This document shows positions 1 through 6,996 of a stretch of DNA of 7,472 bases, one piece after another. Each line of letters opens with the position of its first letter. Positions within the stretch are counted from its first letter, which is position 1. Under the pieces are notes generated by a model. That model was given only the letters and a program-made list of their open reading frames with translations. It searched no databases and had not been told where the DNA came from. The stretch is from Ferruginibacter sp. (GTDB taxonomy: Bacteria; Bacteroidota; Bacteroidia; Chitinophagales; Chitinophagaceae), in assembly GCA_025362765.1 (NCBI GenBank), contig JANYFI010000788.1, positions 1 to 7,472 of the forward strand, read 5' to 3'. Made by a program: the position numbers and the translations under genes.

Positions 1-783
1 TGTACTTCCGGAATTTAGAAACGATCGATATTCAGCTTTTACATTTGTCCAGATTAAACCAAAAAAGCCTAAAGCAACACCTATTATGGTAACAAAAAAT
101 ACTTGTTTAAAATTCAATTTATCTACCAGCGTAAGTACTAATACTGCCAGGTAAAAAATTACCGTTTTAAAATCTGAAAAAAAACTCAAAAATCCTGATA
201 AGAATTCCAATACCACAAACAGGTAAAATATTTTTTTATTTTCATTTTTTAAAAAACACTGAAAGCCAAATAACAAAAATAACAGCCACTTTACTTTTAC
301 CAGGCTAAAGATAATCTGTGTTAAACCTCCGAATAAAAATGCCACACCCGCTAATGAAGAAGCTGCGAAATAAGAAATGATATAAGCATACATTACCTTT
401 TGTGAGGATAATTTATTGGCATGACTTATTAAACTTTTCCTTGTTTGTACCGGAAGTTTATTTTGAAAATATAATAAAGGAGCCATTAAAAAAATAAGGC
501 CGATAGAAGAAGCTACGATGGCTGTTGACCGTGAACGTGTATTGTAATCAATATCTTTTCCCAGGTAATTACACAACCATACCGCCGCAATAATATTGAT
601 AAAATGCTGCACAGTAATAATTGAAAAAACAGCCGGCTTATTGGGCTGTTGTAAATTATACAGTATAATGTACAATGAGAGGGCAGGCAAAAACATGTAC
701 AGGCCATTGTTAAATAACAGTGTGCTAATCAATATAACAATCAATAAAAACTTTGACTGCTCGTCTATCTTAATGTGTTTCAT
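1..783 (-). CDS. Polytopic membrane protein, putative Wzy-like O-antigen/exopolysaccharide polymerase (C-terminus cut by window edge)
   Basis: An uninterrupted frame runs from ATG (781-783) to base 1 with no stop, giving 261 residues of a longer protein. Upstream, the frame meets TAA at 805-807 with no other ATG, so this start is well supported. The product is very hydrophobic: likely membrane segments lie near residues 11-24, 28-42, 52-70, 87-105, 130-151, 155-176, 185-203, 206-219 and 226-244, separated by short basic or polar loops (for example 77-86 and 107-128). After the last segment comes a soluble stretch, WTNVKAEYRSFLNSGS (245-260), where a periplasmic loop would begin. Many segments, no signal peptide and a place at the end of a glycosyltransferase operon fit a Wzy-type polymerase, which joins lipid-linked repeat units in the periplasm. 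A ligase or other transporter-like protein is possible. The coding call is firm; the function is inferred from topology and context. The gene is AT-rich (one line, 181-240, is about 23% GC) and begins 46 bases after the GT2 gene. Confidence 0.8.
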   Translation of the reverse strand, partial: MKHIKIDEQSKFLLIVILISTLLFNNGLYMFLPALSLYIILYNLQQPNKPAVFSIITVQHFINIIAAVWLCNYLGKDIDYNTRSRSTAIVASSIGLIFLMAPLLYFQNKLPVQTRKSLISHANKLSSQKVMYAYIISYFAASSLAGVAFLFGGLTQIIFSLVKVKWLLFLLFGFQCFLKNENKKIFYLFVVLEFLSGFLSFFSDFKTVIFYLAVLVLTLVDKLNFKQVFFVTIIGVALGFFGLIWTNVKAEYRSFLNSGST

Positions 784-829
784 TTGGTTCCGGCGAATAC
801 TATATTAAAAATCACAAGACTGCATTCTA

Positions 830-1765
830 CTAAAATTTCTCAATATAAGATAGCTTTTTAAACAGTAACTTATTTTTTATATAATAGTAACTAAGTATAA
901 AAATATTATCAAAATTGTGTAAGGTGATTAAAAAAGAGTAGCCTGTTTTCAGGCTTCCCTTTAAAAAGGATTTAACCATCAGGGTATAATAAAATAATAA
1001 TTTATAGTTGCGCAGTAATTTCCAGCCATCTGTTGCTTGTTGCTTATTTACATAACCGAGTAAAATAGCATACACCTGTATGTCTTCTTTTAAGTGATAA
1101 ATAAAATACTTTTCCTGTCCGCTCAGTTGGTCTTTATGATTGCGCAGTTGCACCAACGGCTTTTGTATAAATCCAACAGGGTGATCTTTCGCCAGCCTTA
1201 CCCACATTTCAAAATCACCGCTTATTTTCATTTGCTCATTAAACAAGCCTACTTTATTCAACACCTTTTTATTTAAAGCAACATTGGCGATATTACCTGC
1301 GATTGACCCGGTAAAAAAAGCTATACGGGCATGCAATGCCGGGGTTACAATAGCAGGAGTATCATCCGGCTGCTGAATGTTTAAACTGCGGCCTGTGCCA
1401 TCAATGTAATCTCTTCTTGAATAACTAAATCCTATGTCTGGATTATGTTTGTGAAATATGATTACTTCCCCCATGCAGCAGGGATACATTACATCATCCT
1501 GCGACCATAATTTAATGATTGCCGTACTAGTTTTCTGAATTAAAAAATTGAGGTTATAAAACAACCCCCTGTTACACTCATTTCTATACAAACTTATTCT
1601 GTCATCGTGCAACGATAACAGCCATTCCCAGCTGCCGTCTGTAGAGCAGTCATCTACAATAAGCAATTCAAAATCCCTGAAATCCTGCCCCAATACTGAA
1701 TTAACAGATTGCGGCAAATATTTGAGGCCGTTGTAAACAGGTAGTATGATGGATATAGATGGAAT
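830..1765 (-). CDS. Family 2 glycosyltransferase with no canonical start codon
   Basis: This is a GT-A fold, GT2-type enzyme expected to transfer a sugar from a nucleotide donor at the cytoplasmic face of the membrane. Visible motifs, read from 1765, are the first strand and nucleotide-binding segment SIIILPVYNG-like (SISIILPVYNG, about residues 3-13), VDDCSTDG (about 37-44), the DxD-like SQDD (about 88-91) and the acceptor/catalytic region SGDFEMWVRLA (about 183-193). The C-terminal quarter is hydrophobic and basic and may rest on the membrane. The length of about 311 residues is normal. The nearest usable start in frame is TTG at 1715-1717, but that would remove the conserved VYNG strand. 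The frame stays open only to TAA at 1769-1771, and between them there is no ATG, GTG or TTG. ATT at 1763-1765 sits exactly where a start is expected, so I place the start there tentatively. A lost start or a sequence error is the alternative. The gene ends with TAG at 830-832. Confidence 0.75.
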   Translation of the reverse strand: MPSISIILPVYNGLKYLPQSVNSVLGQDFRDFELLIVDDCSTDGSWEWLLSLHDDRISLYRNECNRGLFYNLNFLIQKTSTAIIKLWSQDDVMYPCCMGEVIIFHKHNPDIGFSYSRRDYIDGTGRSLNIQQPDDTPAIVTPALHARIAFFTGSIAGNIANVALNKKVLNKVGLFNEQMKISGDFEMWVRLAKDHPVGFIQKPLVQLRNHKDQLSGQEKYFIYHLKEDIQVYAILLGYVNKQQATDGWKLLRNYKLLFYYTLMVKSFLKGSLKTGYSFLITLHNFDNIFILSYYYIKNKLLFKKLSYIEKF

Positions 1766-1768
1766 AGC

Positions 1769-1884
1769 TTAGTACTATAGTTATAATGAAAGTAGCCTTA
1801 TTAATTTATACTCAATGATGCCATACTGAATCAATGCATTATTTATGCTTACTATGCACCCGGTTACTGCCAAATAATTTAAGC
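1769..1884. other. Largest intergenic gap of the operon, no clear signal
   Basis: This gap of about 116 bases between the GT4 and GT2 genes contrasts with overlaps or gaps of 6-53 bases elsewhere. On the minus strand it holds two ATG codons (at 1839 and 1824), but both frames stop within a few codons and neither matches the GT2 frame. I see no GC-rich hairpin followed by a T run, so no terminator can be called. A weak resemblance to the Bacteroidota promoter pattern is present on the minus strand: TTGA (1812-1815), 17 bases, then TACTTTCA (1787-1794), against the consensus TTTG and TAnnTTTG. It matches too poorly to be listed as a promoter. Confidence 0.4.
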
Positions 1885-3066
1885 TTAATCCCAGGCTTTA
1901 ATTTTCTTGATCATACATTCTTCAATTGCACTGGCAACATGATTAAACGTAAAAGCATTGATTTTTACTTTAGATTGACGCCCCATTTCTGCCAATAGCG
2001 CTTTATGTTTTAATGCATCCTTAATTAGTATTTGTAAAGGAGCGATATTTTGCAAATCGAGCACCAATCCATTAATACCATCTTCAATCAGGTCGATGGC
2101 GCCGCCTGCTTTATCAGATGCCACTACGGCTTTTCGGCAGGCCATTGCTTCGTTGATGGCCAGGCCCCATGTTTCTCCCGGCCCTGTTGAAGGCAAAATA
2201 ACAAAGTCAGCCACCCGGTAAATGGCTGGCATCTGTTGCTGGTTTTGAAAATCCATCAGTATAATTCTTGAATCTTTTTCGGCGGCGGCTTTAATCTGCG
2301 GCAATAAAGCGCCACTTCCTACAAATAAAATTTTAAACCGCCTGTCAGAAATCATAGCTAAAAGAGCCATTAAAAAAAGCGGGTTCTTTTTCTTTTCAAA
2401 CTTACCTGTAAACAGCAACACCAGGTCATCTTCCTGAATACCTGCATTCTTCCTTATTTCTCTTGCTTGCTTTTCATATTCAGCCGCCGGTTCCGCAAAG
2501 CGATCATTATCAACTGCATGCGGTGCATACATCAATTGAGCTGGTCGCAAACCATTGGCTAAAAAATATTGCTTATTGTTTTTACCTACATACAGGGCCA
2601 CATCTACGTGTTGGTAAATCCAGGTTAGCAGCAACCTGCGCAGGATTTCTTTTATTCCGGTTCTTTCATCTAACAGTGTTGAGTCGCCTCTGAAAAGAAC
2701 CGGAATTTTATGATGGAAATAGCGCAGGCATTTTAAATGACTTTGGAAGGCCCAGCCAAATACCAGCACCGCATCTGCCCCCCATTTTTCAATTTCACTG
2801 TTAAGCGTTGGATTGATGATGCCCTTAAAATGATGACTGCCCGGATCTGTAGAAATGTTATCTACAAAGCAATGCTCATATCCGTCCAGCAAAGGAATAT
2901 CCCATTCAATCACCCGGCCAAAGCCAGGGTCCTGCTTGTTTAGCAACGCTGACCTACCCCAAGTGTAAAAAACTTTGATGGCAATGACGCCATTTTGTGT
3001 GAGTAATTTAAACAGTGGAGCATTGTATTGAATCGGATGCGAGCTAACAATGGCCAGTTTTCTCAT
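1885..3066 (-). CDS. Family 4 glycosyltransferase (GT-B fold, retaining type)
   Basis: The 393-residue product is a full-length GT4-type enzyme that would add one sugar to the growing lipid-linked glycan in the cytoplasm. The N-terminal Rossmann half begins directly with RKLAIVSSHPIQYNAPLF (2-19), typical of this family and confirming the ATG at 3064-3066. The donor-binding half starts near residue 215, with LLFTGKFEKKKNP (217-229), ILFVGSGALL (246-255) and then ILPSTGPGETWGLAINEAMA (290-309). In that last segment E298 and E306 form the EX7E motif that contacts the nucleotide sugar. GGAIDLIEDGINGLVL (321-336) completes the usual C-terminal signature. The gene starts 6 bases after the stop of the left FkbM gene, so the two are probably translated from one message. 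No Shine-Dalgarno sequence is visible. The donor sugar cannot be deduced. Confidence 0.93.
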   Translation of the reverse strand: MRKLAIVSSHPIQYNAPLFKLLTQNGVIAIKVFYTWGRSALLNKQDPGFGRVIEWDIPLLDGYEHCFVDNISTDPGSHHFKGIINPTLNSEIEKWGADAVLVFGWAFQSHLKCLRYFHHKIPVLFRGDSTLLDERTGIKEILRRLLLTWIYQHVDVALYVGKNNKQYFLANGLRPAQLMYAPHAVDNDRFAEPAAEYEKQAREIRKNAGIQEDDLVLLFTGKFEKKKNPLFLMALLAMISDRRFKILFVGSGALLPQIKAAAEKDSRIILMDFQNQQQMPAIYRVADFVILPSTGPGETWGLAINEAMACRKAVVASDKAGGAIDLIEDGINGLVLDLQNIAPLQILIKDALKHKALLAEMGRQSKVKINAFTFNHVASAIEECMIKKIKAWD

Positions 3067-3072
3067 GGGTGC

Positions 3073-3966
3073 TTAAATATTTTCTGAAAACACCCGGAAA
3101 GCTGGTGCTGTTTTAAGCCTTGCATTTACATAATCCATATCCCGGGCGTAAATAGTATTGAAACTTCCAAAACTTTCTGATGGTATCAATTTCCTTTCGA
3201 AAGGCTTATATGAGTAGCAATTGAACCCCACTGCAAGCAACTGCTTATGAATCTTTTTTTCATCAAATCCGTACCGTCCACCGCTGCCGTTCAATTCGAT
3301 AATGATAGCCTTTAAACCTGTATTGTGCAGCAAATTTGCAGCACCGGTGAGGACAGGTTGTTCAAATCCTTCTACATCAATTTTCAGCAGCGCAGGCGTT
3401 GGTTTCCCAATTAACAAGTCATCCAGAGGCAGGCAATCCACCTGCACCTGTGTGTCATCGTCCGGGATAGTGTCAATAGGAATCACATGGTTTACTGTGT
3501 CGAGGTGTCGGGTAAATAACAGGGTGCTTTTTTCAGCGCCTACCCCAATATTCAAAGCCGTTACCTTATTTTGCAGTTGGTTAATGCTGATGTTTTTTTC
3601 GAGTAGTTGAAAGGTATCGAGTACAGGCTCAACAGCAATACAGCTGGCACCAGTAGCGCCAGCCGCCAATATAGTATAGCTGCCGATATTGGCACCAATA
3701 TCAATGAACAGGTCTTCGGGCCTCAGAAAATGAAGCAGGAAGCCCATGTCTTCGAAATCATGCAGACCTGTATAGATATTACCGGTTGCACCCGTCATCC
3801 CTTTTTTCACCCATAATTTTGTATTTCCTATAAAAGGATACTCAACCGCACGTCCCACCAATTTCTGGGTGAGTTGCCAGTCAATGAAACGCAAAAATGC
3901 TCTTACACGATGCCTTTTCGACAAGGGATGATTGTAGATGAACCGTAGTGTTAAAAATATATTCAT
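3073..3966 (-). CDS. FkbM family SAM-dependent methyltransferase (longer subtype)
   Basis: The 297-residue product is a class I, SAM-dependent methyltransferase of the FkbM family, members of which typically O-methylate hydroxyls on sugars or polyketides. Motif I is FIDIGANIGSYT (87-98), followed by the acidic ribose-binding AVEP (111-114). The FkbM signature LLKIDVEGFE lies at 193-202 and IIIELNG at 221-227. The segment before motif I, GNIYTGLHDFEDMGFLLHFL (62-81), and DTVNHV (156-161) mark a subtype common in polysaccharide loci; I recognise this by memory of the family, not by a search. About 60 basic and hydrophobic residues precede the core. The ATG at 3964-3966 is 53 bases after the upstream gene; TAA is at 3073-3075. 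Its base composition (about 47-55% GC on two sampled lines) is the richest in the window, unlike the second FkbM gene. Its role is probably methylation of a repeat-unit sugar. Confidence 0.92.
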   Translation of the reverse strand: MNIFLTLRFIYNHPLSKRHRVRAFLRFIDWQLTQKLVGRAVEYPFIGNTKLWVKKGMTGATGNIYTGLHDFEDMGFLLHFLRPEDLFIDIGANIGSYTILAAGATGASCIAVEPVLDTFQLLEKNISINQLQNKVTALNIGVGAEKSTLLFTRHLDTVNHVIPIDTIPDDDTQVQVDCLPLDDLLIGKPTPALLKIDVEGFEQPVLTGAANLLHNTGLKAIIIELNGSGGRYGFDEKKIHKQLLAVGFNCYSYKPFERKLIPSESFGSFNTIYARDMDYVNARLKTAPAFRVFSENI

Positions 3967-4019
3967 AGGATATAGGACTGTGGCCGCGGAACATTCCGGG
4001 TAGCCCGTGTTGTTTGCAG

Positions 4020-5300
4020 CTAAGCAGTGTCAACAACCTTGTTTAATAACTCAACTAATCGCAGGGTGATATTTTTGGCCGAATAATCTTCAAATATTTC
4101 TTTGTTGATTGAACCCGCATCAAAGCCTTTTATCCAAAGCAGGTAGTCCTCCAGAAGTGTTGCAAAATTATTTTCGATGGATGCGAGCCCTGCAGTTCCG
4201 TTGAAGCCCAATACGAGGCCTCCAGCTGACCTTTTCAATACATCTACTGCAGTGCTCTGTTCGTGCAATACGGCGAGTATCGGTTTCCCGGAAAGTATTC
4301 CCTGGTAAACTTTTGATGGCGTATAGTGCGGCTCTGTGCTACCCAGGATAAACACGCCGTCGGCGGCATCGAGGTGTATCAATACATCCAGGTAGGGTAT
4401 CCTTGCCGGGTACTCGAAAATAAGTGTATTCCAAATACCATATTTTTCTGCAAGCGGTTTTATATTAAAGCCTTGGGGATCATTGGCCGTCTTACCTGTG
4501 CCGATGAAATGAAACTCGATATTTATAAATGAAGATGGTTTCGCCTCAATGGCTTTAAAAATAGCTTCCAACGGTTCAAAGGCCAATGGCAACATGGCTC
4601 CTGCATATACCAGTTGAATTTTGTTCACTTTCTTTTCAAACAGGTGGGGCTTTAATGGAAGATGCCGTAAAGCCGCATGATCTTCGGCCTCCCCTCCATA
4701 AGGCATTGCACCTGCAATAGCCTGCGTTTTTAAATGTCGGTTACGCGCCAGTACCCCTGCATAATAGCCCGGTGCGACGCCGGTGATAAGAACAGCTTTT
4801 TTTACCGCAACCGGCTCCAGCAAAGTCGCCAGTTTGGTGCTGATCCAATGACGTGAAAAAAATTTTCCGGAGCCAGGAAATGCATGCACCCATGGGTCTA
4901 TATAGTCAATCCCATATTTTATTCCTGTTGAATGGTTCAACCATCTTCCAAGCAATGCGCAATAGAATGAAGGAATGGGGATGTATAGAAAATCAATTTG
5001 CTCAGTTTGAATTAATCGTTTTGCTATCTTGTATAACTGGAAAAAACCCCTCAGTCCCAGGTCGCCGATCAGGCGCTGTTTGCCTGTTGAAAAGGCGGTG
5101 GATTTTACAATCCTTAAACCCGGCGGCAACAGTTTTTCAAGATTATAATCCAACGCTTCTTCGTAATATTTTTCATGCACTGTCAATATGATGGGATTCC
5201 AGCCCAAAGCAGGCAGGTGCTGTGCAAACAAACGAGGCCTGTGTACACCGGCTAGATTGGATGGTGGAAAATGAGGATATAGAATCAGGATGTTTTTCAA
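4020..5300 (-). CDS. GT-B fold glycosyltransferase (GT4-like), TTG start
   Basis: The 426-residue product begins with KNILILYPHFPPSNLAGVHR (2-21), the glycine-rich opening of a GT4-like enzyme, and continues with IDYIDPW (131-137), typical of bacterial surface-glycan transferases. The C-terminal domain starts near 227 with IQLVYAGAM (228-236), then IEFHFIGTG (261-269), ADGVFILG (313-320) and YTPSKVYQGILSGKPILAVL (326-345). The position that holds the second glutamate of EX7E in classical GT4 enzymes appears to be Q333, so this belongs to a divergent subgroup or has altered catalysis. The start is TTG at 5298-5300: no ATG exists between it and the in-frame stop at 5334-5336, and the family opening begins right after it. 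The gap to the upstream FkbM gene is 26 bases. The gene would add one sugar to the repeat unit; donor and linkage are unknown. Confidence 0.9.
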   Translation of the reverse strand: MKNILILYPHFPPSNLAGVHRPRLFAQHLPALGWNPIILTVHEKYYEEALDYNLEKLLPPGLRIVKSTAFSTGKQRLIGDLGLRGFFQLYKIAKRLIQTEQIDFLYIPIPSFYCALLGRWLNHSTGIKYGIDYIDPWVHAFPGSGKFFSRHWISTKLATLLEPVAVKKAVLITGVAPGYYAGVLARNRHLKTQAIAGAMPYGGEAEDHAALRHLPLKPHLFEKKVNKIQLVYAGAMLPLAFEPLEAIFKAIEAKPSSFINIEFHFIGTGKTANDPQGFNIKPLAEKYGIWNTLIFEYPARIPYLDVLIHLDAADGVFILGSTEPHYTPSKVYQGILSGKPILAVLHEQSTAVDVLKRSAGGLVLGFNGTAGLASIENNFATLLEDYLLWIKGFDAGSINKEIFEDYSAKNITLRLVELLNKVVDTA

Positions 5301-5326
5301 TTTGGAGCGATCATAAATGCTTTCAA

Positions 5327-6067
5327 TCAGTAATTAAGAAAGGTCAATTTCCGGTAAACAAATAGTAGGATTCTTTTGAAATAGTTAAATTGAATGTTTT
5401 TTTTATTTACAAAGAGTATCTCAACAGGCCAGGAATGATCAGGTGTATTTGAAATGGCCATAAACTGCAACGAGGTAAGTGTTTGGATGGCATTCAAAGT
5501 TCTTTTGTGCAAACTGATATTAGCCCAGTCGTGGAACTCAATTGTTATCTGCTCTACTAAAGAAATATTATCCAATGTAAAAGATTCTATCAAATCCAAT
5601 TCTGAGCCTTCTATGTCGACTTTTAAAAGGCTAATTTTTTTATCTGTCAATTTTAGATTTTTAATAAGGAGTTCCCATGTAATCCCTTCAACAAGATATT
5701 CTCCTTTATTTGTCCAATTAGATTGAAAATCTTTAATTAAAGAACTGGCCTCATCATTATTGCTTATGAAAAAAGAAACGGGGCCATTATTTTTTGTGAT
5801 AGCATAATTATATGTAGAAATACCAGTCATATTTATTTCCTTAAACAAAGCAATGTTGGGTTCTACAGCATAGCAACTTGCACTAAATTCTTTAACCATC
5901 TCCTGCGAAAACTTAGCTTTATTCGCCCCCAAATCAATTACAATTGACTCATTATTTAGTTTGGGGATATAAATCCAATGCCCACTTATTTGCCTGAACC
6001 CAGCTAAATGAAGTATGCTTTGTACTAATTTTATTCTTAATTCCAACACTTTTAATTTACCCCTCAT
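5327..6067 (-). CDS. FkbM family SAM-dependent methyltransferase (shorter subtype)
   Basis: This 246-residue class I methyltransferase of the FkbM family would transfer a methyl group from SAM to a hydroxyl, probably of a glycan sugar. Motif I is VIDLGANKAKFS (43-54), followed by CYAVEPN (65-71). DEASSLI (105-111) is a family feature, and the FkbM signature is LLKVDIEGSE (147-156) with ITIEFHDW (174-181). The final 25 or so residues are rich in aromatic and basic residues. The start ATG (6065-6067) overlaps the stop of the GT8-like gene in an ATGA quartet, which implies translational coupling. It is shorter than the other FkbM protein, lacks its GNIYTGLHDFEDM region, and its AT content is much higher (three sampled lines about 28% GC, one 37%). 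It is therefore not a recent duplicate and probably methylates another position or sugar. Confidence 0.92.
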   Translation of the reverse strand: MRGKLKVLELRIKLVQSILHLAGFRQISGHWIYIPKLNNESIVIDLGANKAKFSQEMVKEFSASCYAVEPNIALFKEINMTGISTYNYAITKNNGPVSFFISNNDEASSLIKDFQSNWTNKGEYLVEGITWELLIKNLKLTDKKISLLKVDIEGSELDLIESFTLDNISLVEQITIEFHDWANISLHKRTLNAIQTLTSLQFMAISNTPDHSWPVEILFVNKKNIQFNYFKRILLFVYRKLTFLNY

Positions 6068-6996
6068 AAATTGTTGAAATTTATAAACTTTTTAATTCTT
6101 TTACGGTAGATGTTCCGCAATGAAAAATCTAAAAAAGCAGTTACTCTTCTTGTATTTTTTTTTAATAATCCAAAACAAATACGGCTATAATAAAAATCTT
6201 CAAACTGAATCAATATATCCCCTCTTACCATTTGGCTAACATAAGAAAAACGCAAACAGCCTGCCCAATGTACCAATCCTTGTTCAAGCTTCTTATCAAT
6301 CACATCTTGCAATGCAATATTTAAAAGTTCATTACCCCCAGCCCATATCATAAAGTTTTCTTTACCCAGTTTAATCTTTTGTGCTGCTGCCAATGTGGGC
6401 AAAAGATAATTGTAAACAGATTGATCGACCAATGGAAACAATTGACTTTTTTGCCAAAAAGGATACTTGGCAGGGTTAAAAAACTCGGCTAATAAACTCT
6501 TGTCTACTGCTCCCAAAGTAAGAAATATTTGACCGGCATTAAAAAAGTAGCCTGGATAATTGTATGAAGGATAGGCTTCCTTAATCGCATCTATGTCAAA
6601 GTATATATTTTTTACCCATTCTGCGTTTGGAAAAGCTGTTTCTTCGCTACTCACGACATAATCATTTATTGAAATTAATGGAAGTAACCTTTCCAAAAAG
6701 GGTCCGATAAAGACGATATCGGCATCCAGTATTAATATTTTCTTGCCCACCGGTTTTTGGTATAGGTAGTGAAATTTTGCACCGCTCCAGCCTAATTTGG
6801 GTAGTCCCAAATCAACCACCAACACATTAAAATATTTTTCCAGATCGCCGGTATTAAAAACGCCATTCCCATTATCTTTAACCAGTTCTATATTAATATC
6901 CGGGTAATAATACCGGATACTTGCAATGCAAATTTTTGCAAGGTACACATCCTTTCGATTGCAGCATACCACCACTGTTAAATCACTTAATACCAT
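6064..6996 (-). CDS. GT8-like GT-A glycosyltransferase
   Basis: The 310-residue product has the layout of a metal-dependent GT-A glycosyltransferase resembling family 8. It opens with LTVVVCCNRKD (6-16). The strand KKILILDADIVF (85-96) carries the DxD motif D91-A-D93 that binds the metal and nucleotide sugar. FFNAGQIFL (151-159) and DQSVYNYL (191-198) follow, and VHWAG (242-246) matches the family's late His-x-x-Gly metal-binding motif. The last 30 residues are strongly basic (RR, RKRIKK) and could hold the enzyme on the inner membrane. A run of nine A on the coding strand lies at codons 278-281. The start ATG (6994-6996) lies inside the end of the upstream GT gene (14-base overlap), and its stop overlaps the next gene by 4 bases. 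A distant NDP-sugar transferase family outside GT8 cannot be excluded; sugar specificity is unknown. Confidence 0.88.
   Translation of the reverse strand: MVLSDLTVVVCCNRKDVYLAKICIASIRYYYPDINIELVKDNGNGVFNTGDLEKYFNVLVVDLGLPKLGWSGAKFHYLYQKPVGKKILILDADIVFIGPFLERLLPLISINDYVVSSEETAFPNAEWVKNIYFDIDAIKEAYPSYNYPGYFFNAGQIFLTLGAVDKSLLAEFFNPAKYPFWQKSQLFPLVDQSVYNYLLPTLAAAQKIKLGKENFMIWAGGNELLNIALQDVIDKKLEQGLVHWAGCLRFSYVSQMVRGDILIQFEDFYYSRICFGLLKKNTRRVTAFLDFSLRNIYRKRIKKFINFNNL
6155..6163 (-). repeat. Nine-base A homopolymer (coding strand) inside the GT8-like gene
   Basis: Nine T on the plus strand read as nine A on the coding strand, spanning Leu-Lys-Lys-Asn at residues 278-281. Loss of one A would give a TAA stop about seven codons later, and gain of one would also end early. 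Either change would remove the basic C-terminal tail but keep the catalytic core. Runs of this length can slip during replication or transcription; whether this one does is not shown, and the surrounding DNA is AT-rich anyway. Confidence 0.55.

Noticed and set aside
513..808. Short frames on both strands near the left end
   Set aside because: The long membrane-protein frame on the minus strand explains this stretch, and the short products look like random translations.
1811..1839. Two similar short words (TCAATGATGC and TCAATGCAT) in the gap before GT2
   Set aside because: Too short and imperfect in AT-rich DNA to call a repeat or protein-binding site.
3302..3816. Plus-strand open frames of 102 and 69 codons
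   Set aside because: They lie wholly antisense to a clear FkbM methyltransferase gene and their translations show no domain or membrane pattern; they are shadows of that gene.
3987..3998. Dyad CGGAACATTCCG in the gap before the left FkbM gene
   Set aside because: The arms are 5 bases with only 2 bases between them, so no stable hairpin forms, and no T run follows; it may be chance and is not supported as a terminator or operator.
4853..5191. Plus-strand open frame of 112 codons
   Set aside because: It is antisense to the GT-B gene, whose motifs are continuous through this stretch; no independent support.
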